Shown here: positions 1 to 6,553 of the stretch, one piece after another
How positions within the stretch are numbered: the first letter of the stretch is position 1
Layout of the letters: every line of letters begins with the position of its first letter
Source of the DNA: Sphingobacteriaceae bacterium UBA2059
GTDB lineage: Bacteria; Bacteroidota; Bacteroidia; Sphingobacteriales; Sphingobacteriaceae
Direction: 5' to 3'
NCBI GenBank assembly: GCA_002332615.1
Contig: DDAL01000010.1
Span: forward strand, 1-12,335
Length of the DNA: 12,335 bases
The notes under the pieces: model-generated
Database searches by the model: none
Told to the model about the DNA's origin: nothing
Seen by the model: only the letters and a program-made list of their open reading frames with translations
Program-made: the position numbers and the translations under genes

Positions 1-882
1 ATTAGCCAAAACCGCCTGGGTAACGACCTGGCCGGGCTCTACGATATGCACAGCGCGGGTGCCATTGCCTTTAGCGATGGTTTACAGCCTGTAAAAGATT
101 CGGGTTTGATGAGCAGGGCTATGTTGTATGCCAAAGGCTTTGATGGATTGGTGTTTTCTTATGCCGAGGATGAAGACTTATCCAGGGGCGGCAGGATGAA
201 CGAAGGCGTAATGAGCACCTATCTGGGCATAAAGGGGAGTCCTTCACTGGCCGAAGCTGTTCAAATTTCCAGAGATATTTTTCTGGCCGAGTACAATGAC
301 TGTCCGTTGCACTTCAGTACAGTATCATCAGCCGCAGGAATAAAATTAATTCGCGACGCAAAAAAGAAAAAACTGAAGGTTACCTGCGACGTTGCTGCGC
401 ACCACTTGGTTTTAACAGACAAAGCTCTTGAAAGCTTCGACAGCAATTATAAAGTTAAACCTCCACTGCGTACGGAAGATGACCGAAAGGCCCTTATTGC
501 TGCGGTGAAAGACGGTACAATAGACGCTATTGTATCTCAACACACGCCCTATGAAATAGAGTTTAAAGCGGTAGAATTTCACATCGCATCCTATGGTATT
601 ACAGGCTTGCAAACCGTATTGCCACTTGCTTTGAAGGCGGGCTTAACGCCTGAGAAAATAGTACATGTGTTAGCCGTACAGCCGCGCCGAATTTTAAGGC
701 TGCCAGTCCCGGAACTTCGCGTCGGACAGCCAGCCAATTTTGTTCTTTTTGATGCTCAGAAAGAATGGGTTCTCAGTGAGGTTTCCAATCAGTCAAAATC
801 AAAAAATACTCCATTCTTTAACACAAGCTTGCTAGGGAGTGTGGTGCTTGTGGGTAATAATAATCAAATACTTAGCTTTTAA
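1..882 (+). CDS. Dihydroorotase-family protein, 3' part, probably non-catalytic
   Basis: The frame is open from base 1 with no stop, so the gene starts upstream and about 293 C-terminal residues are seen. The N-terminal HxH metal motif lies outside the window. Family landmarks are clear: RGGxMNEG (near 187-207), AHHLVLTD (397-420), KPPLR (457-471) and a GITGLQTVLPLAL-type segment (595-633), which place it with class I (PyrC-type) dihydroorotases that interconvert carbamoyl aspartate and dihydroorotate. Key positions are changed, however. The usual DDG reads DG-L (76-84), the His of HCED is Tyr (160-162), the metal-binding His of HVST is Thr (319-321), the substrate Asn of NPPLR is Lys (457-459), and the catalytic Asp of TDHAPH is Gln (538-540). 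It is therefore probably a pseudo-enzyme, perhaps structural like the inactive PyrC' that supports some aspartate carbamoyltransferases; that role is inference. The next gene starts 53 bases downstream. Confidence 0.88.
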   Translation: MSQNRLGNDLAGLYDMHSAGAIAFSDGLQPVKDSGLMSRAMLYAKGFDGLVFSYAEDEDLSRGGRMNEGVMSTYLGIKGSPSLAEAVQISRDIFLAEYNDCPLHFSTVSSAAGIKLIRDAKKKKLKVTCDVAAHHLVLTDKALESFDSNYKVKPPLRTEDDRKALIAAVKDGTIDAIVSQHTPYEIEFKAVEFHIASYGITGLQTVLPLALKAGLTPEKIVHVLAVQPRRILRLPVPELRVGQPANFVLFDAQKEWVLSEVSNQSKSKNTPFFNTSLLGSVVLVGNNNQILSF

Positions 883-905
883 TTAATAAAAGTATATTTA
901 CCACT

Positions 906-921
906 ACCGGCAGCAGTCGGT
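906..921 (+). other. Small hairpin between dihydroorotase-like gene and next gene
   Basis: ACCGGC (906-911) and GTCGGT (916-921) can form a six-pair stem, including one G-U pair, around an AGCA loop. TTTAAATT follows, which is too weak a T-tract for a convincing intrinsic terminator. It sits 15 bases before the likely ATG of the next gene, so it could also influence translation. This may be chance. Confidence 0.3.
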
Positions 922-935
922 TTAAATTGAATAAA

Positions 936-1610
936 ATGGATAAACACATTGAAAATGCTATAAATGCTGCTTTGAATCATTTTCAGGGCATTAACGGACA
1001 AGATGTTCCTTTTTTCAGAAAAAGAATAGCTGATGCTTTTGGTGCGCAAGCCGGTTTTATGGACAAAGTGGCCTTGCTTGATGCTGCCTTTGATGAGCAA
1101 ACCCGTCTTGAAGGCTTAAGGGAAATATTCTTTGATCTGCTGATGATTAACTTTTTTTCTGAAGACGTAGACAAACTGGAAGAAGATTACCTTGACAGTA
1201 AAGAGTGGGAGGAGATAGAAGAGCAAACGCTTGACCGGGGTACAGAACTGCTGAACGTGCTGCTATATTTGCGCGAATGCAGAGACGAGGAAATAGAGCC
1301 CGAACTGGACGATTTTCTTAAAGAGTTTTTGCTGGTTGACGAGGATGAGTTTCAGGACGAGCATCGCATCTATGAAGATATGATTTCCAATCAGCTTCTT
1401 ATGGATAGCACTATTCAGGAGATTGGAAAAGTTGCAGGCAATCTGCCCGAGAGTTCAGAACTCAAAGAACTGTTTTATCCGGTTATGAGCTTTTTCCTTT
1501 CCCCTTCTCCGTCGGCAAGTGATGTGGAAGCATTTAAAAATAATAGCCACGACCCTGAGTTTGATCTGCCGGTGTATGCATTGCTGATAGCCTATAATCA
1601 ACAATCTTAA
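936..1610 (+). CDS. Acidic hypothetical protein (about 224 aa)
   Basis: I do not recognise this protein. It is soluble, with no signal peptide or membrane segment, and very rich in Asp and Glu, with acidic runs such as DKLEEDYLDSKEWEEIEEQ in its first half and LVDEDEFQDEH in the middle. Predicted secondary structure by eye is mostly helical. There are no Cys clusters, P-loop or HTH motifs. ATG at 936 is preferred; an in-frame TTG lies three codons earlier (927) and would add only MNK. No clear Shine-Dalgarno precedes it, as is usual in Bacteroidota. It lies 53 bases after the dihydroorotase-like gene and 11 before the DUF4199 gene, so the three are probably cotranscribed. A protein-binding or chaperone-like role would fit the charge, but nothing in the sequence demonstrates a function. 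Confidence 0.8.
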   Translation: MDKHIENAINAALNHFQGINGQDVPFFRKRIADAFGAQAGFMDKVALLDAAFDEQTRLEGLREIFFDLLMINFFSEDVDKLEEDYLDSKEWEEIEEQTLDRGTELLNVLLYLRECRDEEIEPELDDFLKEFLLVDEDEFQDEHRIYEDMISNQLLMDSTIQEIGKVAGNLPESSELKELFYPVMSFFLSPSPSASDVEAFKNNSHDPEFDLPVYALLIAYNQQS

Positions 1611-1621
1611 CTCATATAAAT

Positions 1622-2179
1622 ATGCAAAACTACCACTCAGTAGCAAATGTAAGGCAGGAAAGCCTGAAATACGGGCTTATACTTGCTGCAGTAAATATCT
1701 TTGTTTTCCTCCTTGTTTATTATGTTAAACCCGATTTGATGATTTCTACCGCTTATGCGATTGTAAGCTTTTTTATATCGCTGGGCCTGATCATTTATTT
1801 TACACTTGAACTGAGAAAGAAAGCAGGGGGGTACTGGAGTTTCAAAGAGGCATTAAGCAATATATTTATTGTTCTGATTGTATCAGGCGTTATTGCGTAT
1901 TTTTTTAATGTTCTTTTTGGCAAATTCATAGAGCCGCAGTATGTGGAGTTTATGAAGAATGCGATGTATGAGAAGTTTGAAAACAGTGCCTTGAGTCAGG
2001 AACAGCGGGATAATATTGTGGATGAAGTGGGCAAGCAATTTAATCCGGGTATGGGTGGCATTATTAAGGCGCTGGCCATTTCTGTACTAGCCTATTTCGT
2101 TGAAGCCCTTATACTGGCGGCTATTTTTAAGAAGAACAGGCCATTTGAGCATGTTATAGCTGAAGGTGAAGCCTTATAG
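1622..2179 (+). CDS. DUF4199 domain-containing membrane protein
   Basis: This 185-residue protein has the layout of the DUF4199 family, which is common in Bacteroidota and of unknown function. There are four predicted membrane spans at about residues 17-35, 41-61, 78-100 and 146-169. A conserved-looking GGYWSFKEALSN segment lies before span 3. A polar, helical loop (about 101-145, with AMYEKFEN and EQRDNIVDEV) separates spans 3 and 4; from the charge distribution it is probably on the periplasmic side, though topology is uncertain. The tail is short and soluble. ATG at 1622 follows the upstream gene by 11 bases. A hairpin with a T-run lies 39 bases after its stop and probably ends the transcript. 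The family assignment is good; the function is unknown. Confidence 0.85.
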   Translation: MQNYHSVANVRQESLKYGLILAAVNIFVFLLVYYVKPDLMISTAYAIVSFFISLGLIIYFTLELRKKAGGYWSFKEALSNIFIVLIVSGVIAYFFNVLFGKFIEPQYVEFMKNAMYEKFENSALSQEQRDNIVDEVGKQFNPGMGGIIKALAISVLAYFVEALILAAIFKKNRPFEHVIAEGEAL

Positions 2180-2218
2180 GTACTTTGAATCAAAAGTACA
2201 GCTCATAATCAATATCTT

Positions 2219-2265
2219 AAACGTGCTGGTTTTATCAGAATAAATGATGAAATTAGCACGTTTTT
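2219..2265 (+). terminator. Probable intrinsic terminator after the DUF4199 gene
   Basis: AAACGTGCT (2219-2227) pairs perfectly with AGCACGTTT (2255-2263). Within the loop TTATCA and TGATGA can extend the structure with one G-U pair. The 3' arm runs into TTTTT. Position after the 2179 stop and before the next conserved start (2307) fits a terminator between two transcription units. The long loop lowers confidence. An in-frame upstream ATG at 2244 for the next gene falls inside the loop. Confidence 0.55.
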
Positions 2266-2306
2266 ATTTGAGTGCTGATGCACTTTTAGTGTTTATACCA
2301 TTGAAA

Positions 2307-3257
2307 ATGGATGTTTCTGTAGTAATACCCCTTTATAACGAAGCCGAGTCCTTGCCTGAGCTTGTTGCCTGGAACAGCAGGGTACTGGAAAGCAATAGTT
2401 TGTCGTTCGAAATTATACTTATTGACGATGGCAGTAGCGACAACTCGTGGGATGTTATTGAAAACCTGAGCTTTACCAATAAAAGTATACGAGGAATCAA
2501 GTTTAGGAGGAATTATGGCAAATCGGCGGCGTTAAATGTAGGCTTTGAAGCGGCTCAAGGGGATGTGATAATAACTATGGATGCGGACCTGCAGGACAGT
2601 CCGGATGAAATACCCGAGCTTTACAGGCGTATTAAAACGGAGGGGTTTGACCTTGTTTCTGGCTGGAAGCAAAAGCGCTACGATCCGCCCAGTAAAACCA
2701 TTCCTACAAAGCTTTTTAACTGGGTAACCCGTAAAATGTCGGGCATTAACAACTTGCATGACTTTAACTGCGGCTTGAAAGCTTACAAGCGTGAGGTGGT
2801 AAAGAGCATTGAGGTATATGGGGAAATGCACCGTTATATTCCGGTGATTGCAAAATGGGCAGGGTTTAAAAAGATAGGAGAGCAGGTTGTTGAACACCGC
2901 CCGCGCAAGTATGGTAAGACGAAGTTTGGCATGAATCGTTTTGTGAATGGTTTTTTGGACCTTTTGTCTATATTCTTTGTAGGCAAGTTTGGTAAAAAAC
3001 CTATGCACTTTTTCGGGTCGCTGGGTGTGCTGAGCTTTGTAGCAGGTTTATCCATTGCTGTTTGGCTTATAGTGGAAAAATTGGTTGACATAGCTAACCA
3101 TGTTAAGTATAGAAACGTCACTGATCAGCCTTTATTTTTTATCGCTTTGGTTGCAATAATTGTTGGTTTCCAGCTTTTTCTTACCGGCTTTATGGCGGAG
3201 CTTATATCACGCAATTCTACTGAACGTAATACGTATCAGATAGAAAAGCATTTATAA
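2307..3257 (+). CDS. Family 2 glycosyltransferase, polyprenyl-phosphate type (DPM1/GtrB-like)
   Basis: A 316-residue GT-A glycosyltransferase. From the chosen ATG it opens MDVSVVIPLYNEAESLPEL, the usual N-terminus of the family. Nucleotide-sugar site residues are visible: DDG at 40-42 and the metal-binding DAD at 92-94 in MDADLQDSP. HDFNCGLKAY (151-160) matches the acceptor-loop region of dolichol-phosphate-mannose synthase and GtrB/ArnC-like enzymes. Two C-terminal membrane segments (about 234-260 and 276-300) resemble GtrB. Members usually move a sugar from UDP- or GDP-sugar to polyprenyl phosphate at the inner membrane; the actual sugar here is unknown. An in-frame ATG at 2244 would add 21 residues not expected for the family and overlaps the upstream hairpin, so 2307 is preferred. 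The next glycosyltransferase begins 24 bases later. Confidence 0.9.
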   Translation: MDVSVVIPLYNEAESLPELVAWNSRVLESNSLSFEIILIDDGSSDNSWDVIENLSFTNKSIRGIKFRRNYGKSAALNVGFEAAQGDVIITMDADLQDSPDEIPELYRRIKTEGFDLVSGWKQKRYDPPSKTIPTKLFNWVTRKMSGINNLHDFNCGLKAYKREVVKSIEVYGEMHRYIPVIAKWAGFKKIGEQVVEHRPRKYGKTKFGMNRFVNGFLDLLSIFFVGKFGKKPMHFFGSLGVLSFVAGLSIAVWLIVEKLVDIANHVKYRNVTDQPLFFIALVAIIVGFQLFLTGFMAELISRNSTERNTYQIEKHL

Positions 3258-3281
3258 GTATTTATCCCTGATCCCTATTTC

Positions 3282-4262
3282 ATGACCAAGATGTACTTCT
3301 CTATAATTATTCCCTTATACAACAGACCGCAGGAAATTGATGAGCTGCTGCATACGCTTACCTTGCAAACGTATACCAACTTTGAAGTTCTGGTAATAGA
3401 GGACGGCTCTAAAATTGATGCCAAGAGCATAATAGATAGTTATCAAAATAAGCTGAATTTAAAGTATTATGTAAAGGAGAATGAAGGGCAGGGCTTTACA
3501 CGAAACTTTGCTTTTAAGCTTGCGAAAGGCGATTATTTTATAATTTTTGATTCAGACTGCCTTATTCCTGCTGACTATTTGCAAAAGGTATCTGACCATC
3601 TAAACGTCAACTGGTTGGATGCTTATGGAGGGCCCGATGCGGCGCATGCTTCCTTTACGCCGGTGCAAAAAGCCATAAGCTACGCTATGACTTCTCCTTT
3701 TACAACGGGAGGCATCAGAGGTAATAAAAAGCGTATTGGCGGGCAGTTTCATCCCCGCAGCTTTAACATGGGAATATCGCGGCAGGTGTGGGAAAAAACG
3801 GGTGGCTTTGTTCTGACCCGTCTGGGTGAAGATATTGAGTTTAGTATTCGTATACATACCCTTGGTTTTAAAATCGGGCTTATACCAGAAGCTGTGGTTT
3901 TTCATAAACGCCGCACTGATTTTAAGCAGTTTTATAAACAGCTTCACTTCTTTGGAAGATCGCGCATCAATATTTATAAATTTTTTCCGTCGGAACTAAA
4001 GCTGGTTCATTTTTTTCCGGCTCTTTTCGTAATATTTCTTCTTTTGACACTTTTAGCCAATTTATTTGTTCCTCAAATTAGCAAGCTGTTTAATGTAATG
4101 CTGGCTATTTTTGTACTTCTTGTGTTTTTCCATTCCTGGGTAACTAATAGATCGGCGAAAGTTGCTTTTTTGAGCATTATAGCATCCTTTATCCAGCTCA
4201 TTGCTTATGGAATTGGTTTTATGCAAGATTTGTGGAAGGAGGTTATTTTTAAACGTTCATGA
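3282..4262 (+). CDS. Family 2 glycosyltransferase with C-terminal membrane domain
   Basis: A 326-residue GT2 enzyme distinct from its upstream neighbour. FSIIIPLYNRPQEIDELLHTL at the start, EDGS (40-43) and the DSD metal motif (90-92, in IIFDSDCLIP) mark the GT-A fold. GEDIEF (182-187) holds the ED of the usual catalytic-base region, followed by a family-typical VVFHKRR segment. Three hydrophobic stretches (about 242-262, 267-286, 294-313) would anchor it in the inner membrane, with the catalytic domain in the cytoplasm. Donor and acceptor cannot be read from sequence; envelope polysaccharide or lipid glycosylation is likely by family and location. A second in-frame ATG four codons in (3291) is an alternative start. 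Its stop overlaps the next start as ATGA (4259-4262), implying translational coupling. Confidence 0.9.
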   Translation: MTKMYFSIIIPLYNRPQEIDELLHTLTLQTYTNFEVLVIEDGSKIDAKSIIDSYQNKLNLKYYVKENEGQGFTRNFAFKLAKGDYFIIFDSDCLIPADYLQKVSDHLNVNWLDAYGGPDAAHASFTPVQKAISYAMTSPFTTGGIRGNKKRIGGQFHPRSFNMGISRQVWEKTGGFVLTRLGEDIEFSIRIHTLGFKIGLIPEAVVFHKRRTDFKQFYKQLHFFGRSRINIYKFFPSELKLVHFFPALFVIFLLLTLLANLFVPQISKLFNVMLAIFVLLVFFHSWVTNRSAKVAFLSIIASFIQLIAYGIGFMQDLWKEVIFKRS

Positions 4263-5047
4263 TTAATTTTTTAAAAGAGAGCACTTTTGCTGTTAAAAGC
4301 ACTTTACGAGTTGCCTGGCGCATATTAAAAAAAGAGTACCTGAAAGTATTTGGCTTATGTTTCATGATGTTCCTGATATTTAATATATCAGGCTTTATGG
4401 CCTATATATTCAGTGACTTCAACCTGGTTGTAAGCTTACTGATGGCAGGAATTTTCTTAATACTATACTGTGGATTCCAGTTAACCCTGTTTAAGTTTAT
4501 TTTGAGGGTTATTGACGAAGACTACCATGAAGTATATGTGCGCGATTCTATTCCACCTACCCGGCACATTGTGCGATTTCTTGTAGCCACCATCTATTTT
4601 ATTTTGTGTGTAGTATGCGTATACGGACTTATAATTATTGTTATTTTTCCGTTTGCTTACATACATGTCCCCATGGAAGTCTTGAAGCAGGTAGCTGTTT
4701 CTATGGGGGCTTTAGGAATTATTTTTACATGGCTAAGAATAGCGTTTTTTCCTTTTTTTATTATTGATAAAGATTTTTCAGCATTCAAATCTATTAAATT
4801 CAGCCTTGCTGTAACAAGAGGCAACTTTACCAAGCTCGCCATGCTGCTATCTCTGCTTACAGTGTTTCAACTGCTGCATTTAGTTGTCAATCTTGAAGGT
4901 AATTTCGCATGGGGTATCTTTGTAAGTCTTATAAATACCCTGCTCATCATTCCTTTATCGAGCGTTGCGCTGACTGTTGTGTACACTCGTATGATCACTG
5001 AATATGAAGGCGACACTAACCCGACTATTATGCGTAATATTATTTAA
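4259..5047 (+). CDS. Polytopic membrane protein of unknown function
   Basis: A 262-residue integral membrane protein with about six predicted spans (near 29-50, 56-81, 105-136, 145-169, 191-210 and 217-242). The stretch around 160-192 (RIAFFPFFIIDKD, then SIKFSLAVTRGNF) resembles the repeated pattern in DUF975/YciC-type and similar membrane domains: an aromatic-rich span end, a charged turn and an amphipathic segment ending in Gly-Asn. I regard that as a resemblance, not a firm assignment. No catalytic motif is seen. The start overlaps the glycosyltransferase stop by four bases and the GH3 gene begins two bases after its stop, so it is cotranscribed with both. A role in membrane handling of the glycosyltransferase products, such as lipid transport or assembly, would fit the position but is inference. 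Confidence 0.85.
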   Translation: MINFLKESTFAVKSTLRVAWRILKKEYLKVFGLCFMMFLIFNISGFMAYIFSDFNLVVSLLMAGIFLILYCGFQLTLFKFILRVIDEDYHEVYVRDSIPPTRHIVRFLVATIYFILCVVCVYGLIIIVIFPFAYIHVPMEVLKQVAVSMGALGIIFTWLRIAFFPFFIIDKDFSAFKSIKFSLAVTRGNFTKLAMLLSLLTVFQLLHLVVNLEGNFAWGIFVSLINTLLIIPLSSVALTVVYTRMITEYEGDTNPTIMRNII

Positions 5048-5049
5048 TT

Positions 5050-6552
5050 ATGGGTATAAAAGCTTTTCTATGCAGGCCCTTTGCCGCTATAATTGTAAGA
5101 AAGATAGAACGGCTTGCCGGCAAAGAGGTAGAAATACAGCATAAAGTTTTTTCCAGCTTGCTTGCCAAAGCGAAGAATACCTCTTTTGGGAAAGATCATC
5201 ATTTTGATTCTATTACAACCTACGATGACTTTAAAAGACGGGTTCCTGTTAAAGACTATGAAGGTTTAAAGCCTTATATAGACAGGGTGGTAAATGGTGA
5301 AAGCGATGTTCTCTGGCCGGGAAAGCCTGTTTATTTTGCTAAAACATCGGGCACAACCTCGGGTGTAAAGTATATACCTATTTCTGGCGAGTCTATGCCC
5401 GAGCATATAAAAGCCGCCCGCAATGCCCTGCTTACTTACGTACACGAAACGGGTAATGCTGACTTTGCTGATGGTAAAATGATTTTTTTGCAGGGCAGCC
5501 CTGTGCTTGACAAAACAAATGGCATACCTACCGGACGACTGTCGGGTATTGTTGCTCATCATGTGCCTGCCTATCTTCAAAAGAACCGGCTTCCGTCTTA
5601 TCAAACAAACTGCACGGAAGATTGGGAGGCTAAGGTTGAAGCTATTGTAGACGAAACAATTAGGGAGGATATGAGGCTCATATCTGGTATACCACCCTGG
5701 GTACAGATGTATTTTGATAAACTTAAGGAAAGGACGGGCGGAGCGAAGATTAAGGACATATTTAAGAATTTCAGCTTGTTTGTGCATGGGGGCGTCAACT
5801 ATGAACCCTATCGCGCTAAAATGGAGGAAGCCATAGGGAAACCGGTAGATTCTATAGAAACATATCCTGCATCTGAAGGCTTTATAGCCTATCAAAATTC
5901 ACAAACCGAGCCAGGTTTGCTTTTGCTCGTTAACTCAGGTATGTTTTATGAATTTATACCCACGGATGAGTATTTCAATGAGGTTCCTTCGAGGATATCC
6001 CTGGAGGATATTGAACTTGGACGAAACTATGCGTTAATTCTCAGTACCAGCGCTGGCCTTTGGGCCTACAGTATTGGCGATACGGTTAAGTTTGTTTCGA
6101 AGAACCCTTACAAGATAGTGGTGACAGGCAGGATAAAGCACTATATATCAGCTTTTGGAGAGCACGTAATTGCAGAAGAAGTTGAAGAGTCTTTATTGGA
6201 AGCCGCTAAAATGAAGGGGATTGAGATCACTGAATTTACGGTTGCTCCTCAGATAAGTCCGGCTGATGGTTTACCTTATCATGAGTGGTTTATTGAGTTT
6301 TCTAAAGCCCCGGCAGATATGATATCCTTTGCTAAAGAAGTAGATATGAACCTTCAAAAAAGGAATATATATTATGCCGATCTAATAGAAGGCAGTATAT
6401 TAAAAACACTCGAAATACGCTCTCTGCGTCCTGATAGTTTCAGAAACTACATGAAAATCCAAGGGAAGCTGGGCGGCCAAAATAAAGTACCACGTCTTTC
6501 TAACGATCGTAAAATTGCCACGGGATTACAGGATTTTATAAAACAAGGTTAA
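5050..6552 (+). CDS. GH3 (auxin-responsive promoter) family acyl-adenylating enzyme
   Basis: A 500-residue protein of the GH3 branch of the adenylate-forming (ANL) superfamily. The ATP P-loop-like motif TSGTTSG is at 99-105, the second nucleotide motif YPASEGF at 272-278, YSIGDTVKF at 340-348, and the hinge GRIKHYISAFGEHV at 360-373, in the order expected for GH3. Plant GH3 enzymes adenylate a small carboxylic acid (indole acetate, jasmonate, benzoates) and join it to an amino acid; bacterial members are far less characterised, so substrate and product are unknown here. No signal peptide is seen, so it is probably cytosolic. It lies 2 bases after the membrane-protein gene and 1 base before dxr, clearly within one transcription unit. 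It looks full length, with all main motifs intact. The name refers to the plant family and does not imply auxin biology here. Confidence 0.93.
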   Translation: MGIKAFLCRPFAAIIVRKIERLAGKEVEIQHKVFSSLLAKAKNTSFGKDHHFDSITTYDDFKRRVPVKDYEGLKPYIDRVVNGESDVLWPGKPVYFAKTSGTTSGVKYIPISGESMPEHIKAARNALLTYVHETGNADFADGKMIFLQGSPVLDKTNGIPTGRLSGIVAHHVPAYLQKNRLPSYQTNCTEDWEAKVEAIVDETIREDMRLISGIPPWVQMYFDKLKERTGGAKIKDIFKNFSLFVHGGVNYEPYRAKMEEAIGKPVDSIETYPASEGFIAYQNSQTEPGLLLLVNSGMFYEFIPTDEYFNEVPSRISLEDIELGRNYALILSTSAGLWAYSIGDTVKFVSKNPYKIVVTGRIKHYISAFGEHVIAEEVEESLLEAAKMKGIEITEFTVAPQISPADGLPYHEWFIEFSKAPADMISFAKEVDMNLQKRNIYYADLIEGSILKTLEIRSLRPDSFRNYMKIQGKLGGQNKVPRLSNDRKIATGLQDFIKQG

Positions 6553-6553
6553 T

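Noticed and set aside
360..366. In-frame A AAA AAG slippery heptamer like that of dnaX
   Set aside because: It lies in a Lys-rich stretch of the dihydroorotase-like gene. The -1 frame ends within about 22 codons and I see no stimulatory stem or conserved product, so it is probably compositional.
2532..3008. Minus-strand open frame of 158 codons opposite the first glycosyltransferase
   Set aside because: It lies wholly inside a well-supported gene, has no family motif and has the basic, Tyr/His-rich composition typical of antisense shadows.
5266..5895. Minus-strand open frame of 209 codons opposite the GH3 gene
   Set aside because: Despite its length it overlaps conserved GH3 motifs on the other strand and shows no recognisable domain or promoter; a shadow frame.
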